IMG/VR virus record: IMGVR_UViG_3300021405_000012
Location: 1 to 64,000 of that record
Reading direction: 5' to 3' (one strand)
Origin: a virus
DNA: 64,000 bases
Made by a program: the position numbers and the translations under genes
In this document: positions 7,170 to 17,400 of the stretch, piece by piece
How the letters are laid out: each line of letters starts with the position of its first letter
Position numbering within the stretch: the stretch's first letter is position 1
The notes under the pieces: model-generated
What the model was told of the DNA's origin: nothing
Databases searched by the model: none
The model's input: only the letters and a program-made list of their open reading frames with translations

Positions 7170-7675
7170 GCGCTCTTCTCCCGCACCTTCAGCGTGGGCG
7201 TCTTCGGCTCGGGTACCTCGCACTGCGAGTACAGTGCCAGCAGTTTGGTTGACAGCTTTTCGCCTTTGACGATGACCGCAGCCTCGGGATTGAGCGTCCA
7301 GCGGATCGTCTTCTCGAAGACCTTCTTCAGCGTGCCTGCGAGCTTAGCTTTGACCAGCGCCAGCCGGAAGCGTTCGACGGCGGCCGCGTCAATCGACGTG
7401 GAGGACCCGAACGTCCCCATGGCCTCGAGCGTGATGCCGTGCAGGATCTTCGACTTCTCGGCGTGCGCGCTGCCGTGGGCCCGCACCAGCTCGATGATTT
7501 CCGTTTTCAGGTCGGCGAGCTGCTCGGGTTTTGGCTTGTCGCCTTCTTTGTCACCCTTCAGCTTTTCCGCGAGTTCGAGCTTAAATTCGAGCACAGCATC
7601 GTTGATCTCTTTGTCGAGGGCGCGATACTGCTCGCACTTTTGCTCAACCTCGGCGGGAGTGGGTGCGGGAGTCAT
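7166..7675 (-). CDS. conserved phage protein, possibly Gam-like (169 aa)
   Basis: The N-terminal ~70 residues form a charged coiled coil (EQKCEQYRALDKEINDAV onward). The middle, KSKILHGITLEAMGTFGSS, recalls the end of the coiled coil in Mu Gam, a host-nuclease inhibitor, but the match is weak and the C-terminal half differs. It is overlapped by ATGA and GTGA neighbours in a small-gene operon. I give conserved phage protein as the call and Gam-like only as a suggestion. Confidence 0.6.
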   Translation of the reverse strand: MTPAPTPAEVEQKCEQYRALDKEINDAVLEFKLELAEKLKGDKEGDKPKPEQLADLKTEIIELVRAHGSAHAEKSKILHGITLEAMGTFGSSTSIDAAAVERFRLALVKAKLAGTLKKVFEKTIRWTLNPEAAVIVKGEKLSTKLLALYSQCEVPEPKTPTLKVREKSA

Positions 7676-8070
7676 GCAACAGACATCCTCGCTCGCTCGG
7701 ATTGTTCGCCGGCAAAGAAGGCCTGCACGATCGCCGAGAAGATGTAGTCCTTCAGTCGCTGATTGAACGGCAGCTGCTCGTAGGGAACAAAGCAGGGGTG
7801 CTGCTTTTTCTCTGGGTCCTTGACCGGCCCATAGATCCAGCCGTCCCGCCGCTTTTCTTCCAACCAGCTTTCATGCGAAGCCGAAGGGCTCGCAGGTCGG
7901 CCAGCGCGGAGCTCGGTCAAATGAAACCGCACCCCGTTGATTGCGGAGACTCTTTGCCAGTCCGGGGCGGTGGCCCATTCGGGCTGGGATTCGTCGCCGA
8001 TGGACAGGCAGTAAGCCCGGTTGGCCTCGTGGCAAATGCTGGCGATCTGTACTTCGTTGAGCGGATCCAT
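7672..8070 (-). CDS. RyR-domain protein
   Basis: The Met at 8070 has GGAGG with 5-nt spacing. The frame extends to 8139, but that version would overlap the previous gene and has no ribosome site. The 132-residue protein carries the RyR fold (PF02026): ASICHEANRAYCLSIGD near the start, then SHESWLEEKRRDGWIYGPVKDPEKKQHPCFVPYEQL and a final helix QRLKDYIFSAIVQAF. The family occurs in ryanodine receptors and widely in phages; its phage role is unknown, with ligand binding suspected. Confidence 0.88.
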   Translation of the reverse strand: MDPLNEVQIASICHEANRAYCLSIGDESQPEWATAPDWQRVSAINGVRFHLTELRAGRPASPSASHESWLEEKRRDGWIYGPVKDPEKKQHPCFVPYEQLPFNQRLKDYIFSAIVQAFFAGEQSERARMSVA

Positions 8071-8092
8071 CATTTCCTCCTCTACGGCCTGG

Positions 8093-8344
8093 TCATGGGT
8101 GTTCGTAGCGTGTCTGCCCCGCCGGACGTCCCGGCACATCCTGATGCTCCGGCTTCATGCACATGGCAATCACGGCATGCAGTTTGGCGTCTTGCAGGTG
8201 GGTTTGCACGATGGCAAATTCGCGAGTGTTTTCCGCGCAGTAGCCGCGCAGAGTCTTCAGGGTGGCGGAGAATAGCTCACCGATTTGGAGCAGCTTGTGC
8301 TGGCCCTCTTCGTTGAGCCGGTAGGTGTCGAAAAGTGGGTCCAT
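8093..8344 (-). CDS. Acb2/Tad1-type hairpin protein, candidate cyclic-nucleotide sponge
   Basis: The protein has 83 residues (ATG at 8344; GTG at 8350 also possible). It is all-helical with the pattern FDTYRLNEEGQHKLLQIGELF, then TREFAIVQTHLQDAKLHAVIA. This resembles the Acb2/Tad1 hairpin family, in which a tyrosine/RxL start is followed by two long helices and a conserved RE-x-A-x3-T-x-L-x2-A motif. Known Acb2 proteins bind CBASS cyclic di- and trinucleotides and Tad1 binds Thoeris gcADPR, so the host effector is not activated. The assignment is from sequence pattern only. A TAGACT-like -10 element lies immediately upstream. Confidence 0.62.
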   Translation of the reverse strand: MDPLFDTYRLNEEGQHKLLQIGELFSATLKTLRGYCAENTREFAIVQTHLQDAKLHAVIAMCMKPEHQDVPGRPAGQTRYEHP

Positions 8345-8397
8345 GGTCACAGTCTAAACCCGGATCGCAAGAAGTGAGCAAGTTACTAGCGGTTTCG

Positions 8398-8406
8398 TGC
8401 TAGAAC
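8398..8406 (+). promoter_or_regulatory. extended -10 element before a small plus-strand gene
   Basis: TGC-TAGAAC stands 7 bp before the ATG at 8413 in a 68-bp divergent gap. Similar TGCTAGA or TTAGA elements precede other isolated plus-strand genes in this window. No good -35 box is seen. Confidence 0.35.
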
Positions 8407-8412
8407 AAGGGC

Positions 8413-8613
8413 ATGGAAATCACCATCAAAGTGCCCGAGGGTTGGCACGAACGAGTCGTGACAGACCAGTCCAAACTGACGGCGGACGTCCACTTCGAGC
8501 GAGAAGGGGAATACGATTTACCCCGCGGTTGCCAGAAGACCTACTACAGAGTCGGCGACGAGTTCATCACGTTCACCTACGCGCCGAATCAGCGGCTCGT
8601 CGGAAGCGTCTAG
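8413..8613 (+). CDS. small plus-strand protein (66 aa)
   Basis: The ATG at 8413 follows AAGG and an extended -10 element, giving a very short or absent leader. The product is beta-rich (MEITIKVPEGWHERV, TYYRVGDEFITFTY). It overlaps the 3' end of the opposite-strand gene at 8518 by 96 nt, so one of the two ends may be misjudged. Function is unknown. Confidence 0.45.
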   Translation: MEITIKVPEGWHERVVTDQSKLTADVHFEREGEYDLPRGCQKTYYRVGDEFITFTYAPNQRLVGSV

Positions 8614-8961
8614 CTCCGTAGGCTCCATCGTGGCAACCCAGTCTGCGATTCGCTCCCGCGTCCAACGGTGCATGTCGTTCAAGTGAGCGATGAGCTCATT
8701 AAGCGGGATCGCCGCGTGACCGCAGACTCCCGAAGGGCATGTGGTCACGCGACGAACCTGGACGTAGGGCCAGCGCCAAAACAGCGCGTAATATACTCCC
8801 TCGTCGGCGATGATGGTTGGCAGCTCCGTGACCCCCACCGCAGCTAAGGCAGCTCCGAGAGCGCAGGTGCGCACCCCATTCACCCCACCGTATGTGCGAA
8901 AGTCGCCAAACCCCTGGCGGTTGAGGGTTGACCCCAGCCGAATTGCTTCACTGAGTCTCAT
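8518..8961 (-). CDS. conserved hypothetical protein (147 aa)
   Basis: It starts at ATG 8961 after AGGAG. The opening MRLSEAIRLGSTLNRQGFGDF, the CALGAALAAVGV stretch and the closing LNELIAHLNDMHRWTRERIADWVATMEP form a pattern seen in phage and soil-bacterial hypotheticals that sense or bind something through two cysteines (TTCPSGVCGH). The last ~30 residues overlap the opposing gene at 8413 and may be poorly conserved. Confidence 0.65.
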   Translation of the reverse strand: MRLSEAIRLGSTLNRQGFGDFRTYGGVNGVRTCALGAALAAVGVTELPTIIADEGVYYALFWRWPYVQVRRVTTCPSGVCGHAAIPLNELIAHLNDMHRWTRERIADWVATMEPTELDASDEPLIRRVGERDELVADSVVGLLATAG

Positions 8962-8988
8962 GTGTTTTCTCCTGAAGTGAGCATACAC

Positions 8989-10614
8989 CTAGCGGTTTTT
9001 CCGCCCGCGCATGCGCTGCCGCGCCGTCCCGCCGTAGCTCTGCGGCTGCTTTGCCTGCTGCAATTCCCGCTGCATCTTGTCGCGGTAGAGCACCGCCGAG
9101 GTGGGGTCTTTCTTCCAGAGTTCCGCCAGGTCCTGCTCCATCTCCGCCTGTCTGGGCTTTTTGGCGGTGCGCTCGGTGGCCCAGCTGTAGTAGCCGTAGC
9201 GGCACATATCGTAAAAATCATCAAGTTCGTCGCCGGAGATTTTGTCGACGTCGCCTTCCTTGTCGGGATCCTTTTTGCGGGTTTGCAGGGCTTCGATGGT
9301 CTTCACGCAGTTGCGGCAGATTTTGAAGTCGCCGTCTTTCAGTCCGGAGTACATCTTCATGGCTCCGCCGACGCGATCGTTTCGGGCCTTCGAGAAGCCC
9401 AGCCCGTACACTCCCAGAATCTCGTTCATCTGGTGGGCCAGGTTGAAACTCATCCCGCCGGCGCGGCCATGTTCCGACCAGGCATCGGGCGAGAGGTACC
9501 ACGGCATCCAGCGGCGTTCGGGCACACTCAAGCCGCTGCCACCATCGGTCACCCAGCGTTCGACGATGGCGCCGGCGAAACCTTTGGCAGTCTTGTCGCG
9601 GAAGTCATGGCCGCCCATCTCGTCGACCATGTAGGCGACACCTTGCGGACACTCCGCGGTTTCAGGCGCGTGTTTGAACAGGCCCGCGGCTGGCGCAGAA
9701 ATCGAGAAGCCGTAATCGCATCCCGGCCACTGCGGCCACCACCACTCCTCGCCAATGTCCTTGCGATCCACGGTCATCGAGGCATAGTCCCAGATGTCAA
9801 AGAACTGGCCTTCCGTGGCTTCCCAGCATCCGGCGAGAAGCGCTTTCGCGAGCGCCGGCGACTGCATGTAGAGCTTGGCCACATAGTCCTGCCCCAACTT
9901 GTCGTGACCATAAACGCTGCCCAGGATGTAGGCGACGGAGAGCTTGTACTTGCCGTCGGGGCCTTCGAGCGGGCGGTCGTACTCCGGCCAGCGCCCATTC
10001 CACTGCAAAACTTTTTGCGGCGGGGCTTTCAGGGGTTCGCAGTGCGGACACACTCCGCCCATGAAGAGTTTCTTGTGCCATTTCGCGCCGATGTTGCCGG
10101 GGTTGGTGGTGAAGATGGCGCGGATTTTGAGGCTGGGATCGGGGGAGCGGCTGCGAGTCAGAATGGTGCGCGGAAACTTCTCTTCCCATTGCGTCGATTC
10201 ATCGAAGGCGGCGGCGGAGATTTCCTTGCCCCAGTTGTTTTCGAGGTCAGCCTGGTTCTTCAGCTGGCGAAAGCGGAAGGCGGCCCCCGAGGGCCATACC
10301 CAGGTTGTGGTCAAACCTTTGTGGCGATCGACGGAACGCGCCCCGGTTTGGGGGAAGAGTTCGCCGGCAATGGTCATCGCCTGCTCCATGGCGTCATAGG
10401 TGCGGCGGAAAAAGTACGACGACATGCGCGGACCGTCGCGCTCCTGGATGAGCGAGACCAGGGCGGAGGAACTTTTCAGGCTCCCAGCCGCCCCGCCGAA
10501 TAGCAGCAGATCAGCTTCGCTATCGAGTGCGTCCTCCTGGGCCTGATAGGCAGGCCACCAGCGCAAGGCCCGCCGGACTGGGTCGGGCAGCACCTGGACA
10601 TCACTTGCTTGCAT
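8989..10614 (-). CDS. terL: terminase large subunit
   Basis: This is the ATPase-nuclease motor that packages DNA through the portal. The P-loop variant GGAAGSLKSS is at residues 40-49, the Walker B with catalytic acid AAAFDE at ~135-140, and a coupling motif TTNPG near 168-172. The nuclease half begins around CDYGFS (~305) with further acidic residues (PDAW; GDELDDFYDM). The length of 541 residues suits the family. The C-terminal tail is basic (RQRMRGRKNR). Its start overlaps the small subunit gene by 14 nt. Confidence 0.95.
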   Translation of the reverse strand: MQASDVQVLPDPVRRALRWWPAYQAQEDALDSEADLLLFGGAAGSLKSSSALVSLIQERDGPRMSSYFFRRTYDAMEQAMTIAGELFPQTGARSVDRHKGLTTTWVWPSGAAFRFRQLKNQADLENNWGKEISAAAFDESTQWEEKFPRTILTRSRSPDPSLKIRAIFTTNPGNIGAKWHKKLFMGGVCPHCEPLKAPPQKVLQWNGRWPEYDRPLEGPDGKYKLSVAYILGSVYGHDKLGQDYVAKLYMQSPALAKALLAGCWEATEGQFFDIWDYASMTVDRKDIGEEWWWPQWPGCDYGFSISAPAAGLFKHAPETAECPQGVAYMVDEMGGHDFRDKTAKGFAGAIVERWVTDGGSGLSVPERRWMPWYLSPDAWSEHGRAGGMSFNLAHQMNEILGVYGLGFSKARNDRVGGAMKMYSGLKDGDFKICRNCVKTIEALQTRKKDPDKEGDVDKISGDELDDFYDMCRYGYYSWATERTAKKPRQAEMEQDLAELWKKDPTSAVLYRDKMQRELQQAKQPQSYGGTARQRMRGRKNR

Positions 10615-11179
10615 GTGTCTCCTCGAGTTGCTTATTCCAGAGCGCCTTTTTGTCGCGCAGCCACTTGGCTTCGTACACGTCGATCAGGTTGGGCCCGGTC
10701 GATGGCGGCAGGTCGGGATGTTCGCGGGCATCGCCGCGGCCTGTGGGACGGATTGGGGCGTGCGTGGCAATCGTGCCCGTCGATTTCCAGCCATTGAGGA
10801 TCGCGAGTGTCGCGGTGGAATCGAGCTTCTTGACTCCCTTGAGCAGGCGAATGTATTGGGCATCGAGCCATTCCACGGTGAGGATTCGGTTCTCTGCTAA
10901 CCGCGTGACGATTTCCTCCTTGAGCTCGACGCGCAATTCCTCGACGCGCTTGGCGATCGCGGGGCGCCGGGTTGACCACTGCAGACACGTACCCTCGTTG
11001 AGGCCGCACAGGGCAGCGGCTTTGCGGATGGTGTCGCCGCAGGCCCGGTGAAAGCAGTAGGCTTCTTCGGTCGGAGAAAGGTGGGTCTTCGGAGGACGTC
11101 CCTTGCGGTTGCGGTGGGCTGCGAGAGTCGCGGCCGCGGCGGTTTTCTTTTGTTTCTGTTGGGCCTTGGTTGCGCCCAT
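10601..11179 (-). CDS. terS: terminase small subunit (probable)
   Basis: The 192-residue protein has a basic Ala/Lys-rich N-terminus (residues 1-30), then a helix-turn-helix-like segment (GDTIRKAAALCGLNEGTCLQWSTRRPAIAKRV, 48-79) and a long helical middle. DNA-binding small terminases look like this, and the gene directly precedes and overlaps terL. It would recognise the packaging site and load the motor. Assignment rests on the helix-turn-helix and position. Confidence 0.8.
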   Translation of the reverse strand: MGATKAQQKQKKTAAAATLAAHRNRKGRPPKTHLSPTEEAYCFHRACGDTIRKAAALCGLNEGTCLQWSTRRPAIAKRVEELRVELKEEIVTRLAENRILTVEWLDAQYIRLLKGVKKLDSTATLAILNGWKSTGTIATHAPIRPTGRGDAREHPDLPPSTGPNLIDVYEAKWLRDKKALWNKQLEETHASK

Positions 11180-11230
11180 GGGTGTGCCTCTTTCCTTGGC
11201 GGCGAAGGCGTGCAGCCGCAGGAGGATAAG

Positions 11231-11250
11231 TACCCCATAATTACGGGGTA
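11231..11250. promoter_or_regulatory. palindrome upstream of terS, candidate operator
   Basis: TACCCCATAATTACGGGGTA is a 20-bp near-perfect palindrome with one mismatched pair. It lies ~50 bp before the terS start and ~30 bp before the opposing small gene at 11279, so it could control either. AATTAT within it could serve as a -10 element for terS. Confidence 0.4.
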
Positions 11251-11278
11251 GTTATGAGTGATCTGTTAGAGTGGTGCG

Positions 11279-11464
11279 ATGTTCTGGAAATTCGTGAGTG
11301 CGGTGGTTCTCGGTTTTCTCGCCGGCGAGGTTGGCTACTCGATCTGGCCTTGGATGGCGTTCCGAGTCGCGACGGCCGTCTTGGTGGTGGCGTTCTTCTT
11401 TGCGATCGAGCCGGTTATCGGTTGGGTAGTGGATGGCGCGCCGATTCGGTTGCCCTGGCGCTGA
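11279..11464 (+). CDS. small two-span membrane protein (61 aa)
   Basis: This plus-strand gene sits between minus-strand genes. The product has two hydrophobic spans: VSAVVLGFLAGEVGYSIW (6-23) and VATAVLVVAFFFAIEPVIGWVV (30-51). TTAGAGT just upstream may be a -10 element. Its stop TGA abuts the stop of the converging 3511-residue gene, the two forming TGATCA at 11462-11467. Possibly a moron or holin-like protein; function unknown. Confidence 0.6.
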   Translation: MFWKFVSAVVLGFLAGEVGYSIWPWMAFRVATAVLVVAFFFAIEPVIGWVVDGAPIRLPWR

Positions 11465-14400
11465 TCACTGCGCGGCGGCCTCTGCCTTCTCAGTCTCCGC
11501 CCGTTCGCCCTTCTCCAGCAAGTTCATGCGCTTCTGGCGAACCTCGCGATGCAGCTCCTCCATTGCTTTCTTGTCACCGTCGCGCTTCGCGGCCTCGTAC
11601 ACGCGCATGATTTCCGAGTAGCTGAAGCCGTGAACCGTATCCTGCAACGGAGTCAGCCGGGCGCGTTCCCGGAGCTGCTTTTCCTGGGTGAGCGTGATCT
11701 GGTGTTTGGCGCGGGCCTCGGATAGAGGCTTCGAATCGCCCTTGCGCAGTGCGTCGAGAATCTCCCGGCGCCGGCTGTAGACTTGCTGCTCTTCGGGATC
11801 AACTGCCTCAGTGCCGACTTTCGTCATGGCGATATCCGCGGCGACACGCTCGGCCGGAGTCTTCACGCTCTTCAGTCCCAACTGCTGTAGCCAGAATTTC
11901 TTTCTTTGCTCGGCGCTTGACCAGGCCCGTTCGGCTTGCCCGATCTGGCCCATTTCGCCGATGACGTAGTGGCCGAGTTCGTCGCGCTGCGTCGACCAGG
12001 TCGCGTGCGGATCGACAATGTTTCGCCCGGAATACGACTCGCGGTTGTTCAGCAGGTCCATGCCACCCTTGAGCAGCGGGCTCGGCATCAGCACGCGCTG
12101 GGCGGTGGCGCCGACCCCGGCTTCCCGGCGGGCCATCTTGTCGACGGCTTCCATGAAGCCGACCAAGCCGAAACGCTTCACCGCCAGATGCGCATCGTGG
12201 CCGAGTTCTTTGGCTTTGTCGTCGAGCCAAGGCAGGATGCCGTACATCAGCAGTGCCAGCATGGCCCACTGCGACCAGGCAGTACCAACTTCGCCCGCTT
12301 TGGAGTTGTCGCCGGTGGGCTCTTTCAGTCCCAGCGCCGCCTTGCCCATTTCGAAGGGTGCTTTAAGCAGGTGGTAGTGCCAAGGGCCGAAGATGAACAC
12401 TTTCGGGCTGCGGAAGGCCTTCGAGAGCATAGTGCTGTCGGCGATGCGTGTGGGCACGCGGTAGTCGGCCAATATGCGGACCGTGTCCGCCAGCGCATCC
12501 TCGAACGACATACCCTTTGCCTGCTTCTCATAGGCCGACTGCAACAGGAAGAAATCGCTGGAATGCCACGCCACGAAGTTCGAGAGCGTCTTCAGCGGGC
12601 CCAGGATGTAGGCGTACTTGGCCTCCGTGAGTCCGATCGCGTCGGCGATGCGCATGGCCCACGGTTCTTTCTTGCCCAATCCCTCGGCCAGCCGTTCGTA
12701 GAAGAGCTTGGTGACATCCTGCGTCAGTTCGCGGTGGGATTGCAGCGCGGCGCCGGCATCGAGCGCAGCCTTGAAATCGTCGTTCTTGGTGAGCACCGCA
12801 TGCAGCGCTTTCGAGCTGGTGCGGTACATGCGCACGTAGTTGGTGGGGAAAAACCCGTGCAGGCCTTTCTCGACCAGCCAGTCCATGCCGACGTTGCCGG
12901 CGTGCATGAGAGGGTTGAGCAACATCACTAGGCGCATGAATTTGCCGACCTGGTCGAGCACGTTCGCCTCTCCACCCTTCAGGCTGTCGGCGTAGCGATC
13001 AAGGACCTCGGACGTCCGGGGCTCGAAGTAGTAGCCATGGAACTGCGGGAGCTGCGTGGACTTCCAGCCCTTGGGCGGATTGCCGCTGCCTTTCCAGGCA
13101 ATGTCTTTGAATTCCGGCGAGGCTTTCAGGCCTTCGATGAAGTGCATCGCATCGAGCGCCGATTCCAACTGGATATTGGAAACGAGCAGAGACGCCAGCG
13201 CCGAATGATAATATTCCATGTCGGTGTTGTCCTCGATCTCGCGCGTGGTCGCCTGTACCACCTTCCAGTCGTAGCCGTCCGGCCCTTCGACGATCTTGCC
13301 CTTATCGTAGAACGCGGAATTTGGCTGGCCTTCAGGGAAGGTCTCATTCTCTTCGTCGGTTCGGCCGTTTGCGTTCTTGATCTCCCCGAGTTCGGTGGGT
13401 TCGCCTTCCTGCCACATGGTCGCGTGGCCGCCTTTGATTGAGATGACGCGCCGGTCCCCGGAATCATTCTCGATGGCCATCATGGTGCGGGTCTTCGTCT
13501 GGGGCGCGGATTTCGAGAGGCCTTTCCCGCCCACACTGGTGCGAATCTTTTGCGCGATGCGATCGAGCGCGCCGCCTTTGCCCTTCACCGTGCGGTGGAC
13601 GTAGTTCTCAAGGGGCACGCCGCCGGCCGTCAGTTCGGTGTAGGCCTTCTCGTTGCGCTCCGCGATCGGCAGCATGTCATCGAAGCGGTTCTCCTGGGCG
13701 TCGGTGAGTTCGTCGCTTTCCTGGTCCTCGAGGTGGTGGTAGATGGCTTCGTCATCGGCCTTGGTCAGCCCGGCTTTCTTGGCTTCGAGGAAGGCATCGC
13801 GGGCGCGCAGTTTGCGGGCATCTTTGCGGGTTTCGAGGGTTTCGAGCTGGTGCTCGATGTCGCGGGCGATCTTGGTAGCGGCTTTGACGTCTGTCAAGTA
13901 AGACTTTACAGCGCCGGCGGCGTCGACGGCCGCTTCGCCGAGCTTCGAGAGGTTGGCTTCTCCCGACTCGCCGGTCAGCAGGTTCTCTGCCTTCGGTGCG
14001 GGTGCTTCCTTCGGTGCGAACGATTTCGCTTCTTCGGCCATGCTGGGAGAGGCGTAGAGCGTGGTTTTCTTCAGCAGCTCCTCGATGACCTGTGTCTCCT
14101 TCCCCTTGGGGATAGCCGCCCGCATCGTGTTCTGCTGCGAAACAAAATCGCCGGTTAGGTCGGTGATGCCGTGGTCCAGGAAGTACTTGCCGCCGCGCGC
14201 CTTGGCTCTCGGCGTTACGATCGCGAGCTTTCCGGCATCGTTGACCACGCGCACGTTTCCATCGCGGCTGGCGATGCCCATGTCCTCGATGCGCGGGTTG
14301 ACGGTCTTGCGCAGGAACTTCAGCGCGTGCGCGGCGTCCCGCAGCCGGTAATCGCCTTTGGTGTTCTTGCTGAAGTCGAACTTCTTAGGCAGCAGAATGC

Positions 14401-17400
14401 CCTGCTCAGTTGTGCCGTCGGCCTTGGTGAAGTTGATGATCGTGCCGCGCGTGTCGGTCAGTTCGCCATAGGCTGCCAGCAGATTGCCGGTGATGATCTT
14501 GGCAGTCTCGCGGGTCTCGGCTTTCGTGCCGCGGAAAATGTCCTCCGGTTTGTCATAGAGTTTCCGTTCCTCGATGCGCTGCACCTGCGTGGCTGGAACG
14601 GCGAGTGTCCGCAGGGAGCCGTTCGTCGCCAACGTGACGTTGATTTTACTGAGAGCGAACGGATTGCCGGTGCCTTTGTGGGTGCTGCGGATATTGACAA
14701 CGGCGGCGTTATAGAGATCGCCATTGATTTCGACGCGCCAGGTTGAGCCGATCTCGTGGTCGCGGATGAAGTCCCGCGCCGTGCGCGCAACGATTTCAGA
14801 TTGCCCCACCGTGGGGCTCGCTGGGTCGAGGGTCTGTTTGTAGTACGTGAGCTCGCCGTCTAGTTTCTCGATCAGCTCTTTTGAGTGCGCGGATGGCGTC
14901 TTGCCGTCGAGGTGCTCTTTGATGCTGGCGGTGACTTCATCGGGAGCCAGCGGTTTGCCCTGAGATTTGATCGAGTACTCCCCGTAGGTTGCGGCTTCGC
15001 CAAAGGGTGAAGCGGGATTGGTCGCCGCCACCAGTTCGTAGCCGCGGGTTTCCTTGGCGTCGTAATCGAAGGTCTTCGGCTCGAGCTCGTTCTGGTTGGT
15101 TGAATCGAGGTAAGCGATATAGTCGTTGTACTGCTGCTCGACCTCGTTATAGAACGCCTCTTGCACTTTGACCGGAAGGATCGCCAACCGCCCAGTTGCC
15201 TTGCGGGCGATGTCCTCAGTCGGGCTGCCGTCCTCGTTGAGCGGAGTGACGTGCAGCATGCTCGCGAGTTCCGCGTTGTCTCCGAGATAGTTTCCGACAA
15301 TCTGATCGCCGTACTTGTTGAGCATGTCCGCGGCTTTTACCGAGGTCGCGGATTCTGTGTTGCTCGAAGTGTTCGCGTTCAGCGACTTCATTTTCTTCGA
15401 CAGCAGGGCCGTCGGGCGCTTCTCTGCCGGCAGGTCGGCGTTGAGGATGGTGTATCCGGGTAGCCGCACTTGGCCGGTGCGGTTGATTCGCCCCAGCATC
15501 TGCATGAAGATGTTGATGTCCTGCGCCGGCTGGGCAACGATCATATGGCGCGGCTTCTGGTCTTTGAACTTCTCGGAAGCGTGGGCGCTGATGCCCGTCG
15601 AGCCAGCCACATTCAGCAGAAGGGAATCCAGGCGGCCATCGTTGAACCGGCGAATGGTCTCGACTTTATCGTTCTGCTCCTTCAGCGGGACGTGCGACAG
15701 CTTCGGCTGCTCTGGGTTGCTGTAGTCCACGGACAGATTGCGGCCGGTGATTTCAGCCACGGTGTAGCCCGCATCCTCGATGCGCTGGCGGATCCAGTCG
15801 ATCGGTGACACCGGAAGATCAATCTTCAGCTTGTCGATGGTCTTCTGGGCGTCATCATAGGCATGCCGGGTCACGGGATCCAGTTCGTCGAGGGGAACGT
15901 ACTTCTTGGTTTTGTTGCCCATGGCGTCGGTGATCTGCAAGTACCGGCTGCGATCAAGGGCGCGCGAGAGCACGTTGCGGTAGTCGAAGTCTTCAAGCCG
16001 ATCTCCGGGCTGTAATCCCTTGTCGCCAACGTAGGCCGAGAGGAATGAACCCATCGTGTTATCGACGGCAATGACTGGCTTTTCGCCGCGCTTGATTGAC
16101 GCGATCGCATCATCGGCTGCGGTGTTGGCCTTGATGCCCAGCAGCATCTGGCGCACGAAGTTGTGAACCACCGAGGAGAACTCGGTGTGGTGTACCGACT
16201 TGCCGGCCTCGTTTCCACCGCCAACGATTTTGTTGGCCTTGTTCTCTGCGACAGCCGCCTTCTGTGCCTCTCCGACGTAGGTCGTATGGAAGGACTTGTC
16301 GGCGTCCACGATCGCGCGCAGGGCGCTGGTGGCACCGTCGGCAATCTTGGTGTGTTCGGCCCGGTGCTCGGTATCCACCTTGGTCGCCATGCTGATGCCG
16401 TCGTAGGAACGCTCCCGGCGGAACATCTGGCCAGCCTTCACCAGATTGTTCGAGACCACGGTTTGCAGGGGCAGGCCGCCGTCTTTCATGGCCTGCACCA
16501 GTGTGCCGCTGTCGCCGATGGCTTCGCCCATGTCCGTCTTGAAATAAAGCGGCATGTTGTCGGGGCGCTTTGCGTAGGTGGCCGAGAGGTAGGTCACGCC
16601 TTTGGCGTCGGCCAGCAGGCCACGAAGGAAGTCGCCGGTGTTCGACGAACCGCCGGCGTTGTGGGATTCGTCCAGAACAAAGATCGCTTTCCGCGCCAGC
16701 GACATAAGCATTCCCTGCTGGGCGTTGTGCACATTGACCTGCGAGTAGGTCAGAAACACCGCGTTGCGGCCGGCGGGCAGCGTCCCAGTGTTGCGAATCT
16801 GCTCTATCAGCTTTCGATGATTGGGCTTGTTGGCGAAGGCGCGGCTGCCGTCCGGGCGCGTGATCCACTCGTCTGAATTCACAATGAAGGGATTCACGTC
16901 ATCCGTTCCGATGTCCGAGAGATCGCCGTACATATCGGTGAACAGGGACGGCGCTTTGGTGATGAAGACGGGGATATCGCCTTTCTTGGCGGCCCAGCGG
17001 ATGATGGCCGCAGCCTGGCGTCCTTTGCCGATGCCGGTCTGATCGGCAATGACGATGGCTTTGCCCTGCTGGATTTCGTGGATAGCTGCGGCAACCGAGT
17101 CAACCTGCAACCCCATAAAAGCGTTGTGCAGGTCGTCGACCGAGGGATAGCCAAGTTCCTTCGCCACGTACTTGTCGAGGTTGCCGACTTCATCTTCGAG
17201 GACGTTCATCGCCTGCTCCAGAGGCGATTTCATGTTTACCGGGATCAGGACGTTGGCGTCTTTTTTCTCCGAGGCCGGGGTGTAGGGAGTTTGGAAGTCG
17301 TTCGACTTCGGACTTATTGCGCTAGGGCTTCCGTTATCTGGTCGAGAGTTGGCAACTCGCTCGGGTCGAGACTCAGGCTTGTGCCCTTTTTCCAGTCGAT

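Noticed and set aside
8962-10503. 513-residue open frame opposite terL
   Set aside because: It is the reverse of the terminase gene in high-G+C DNA and lacks a ribosome site or recognisable domain.
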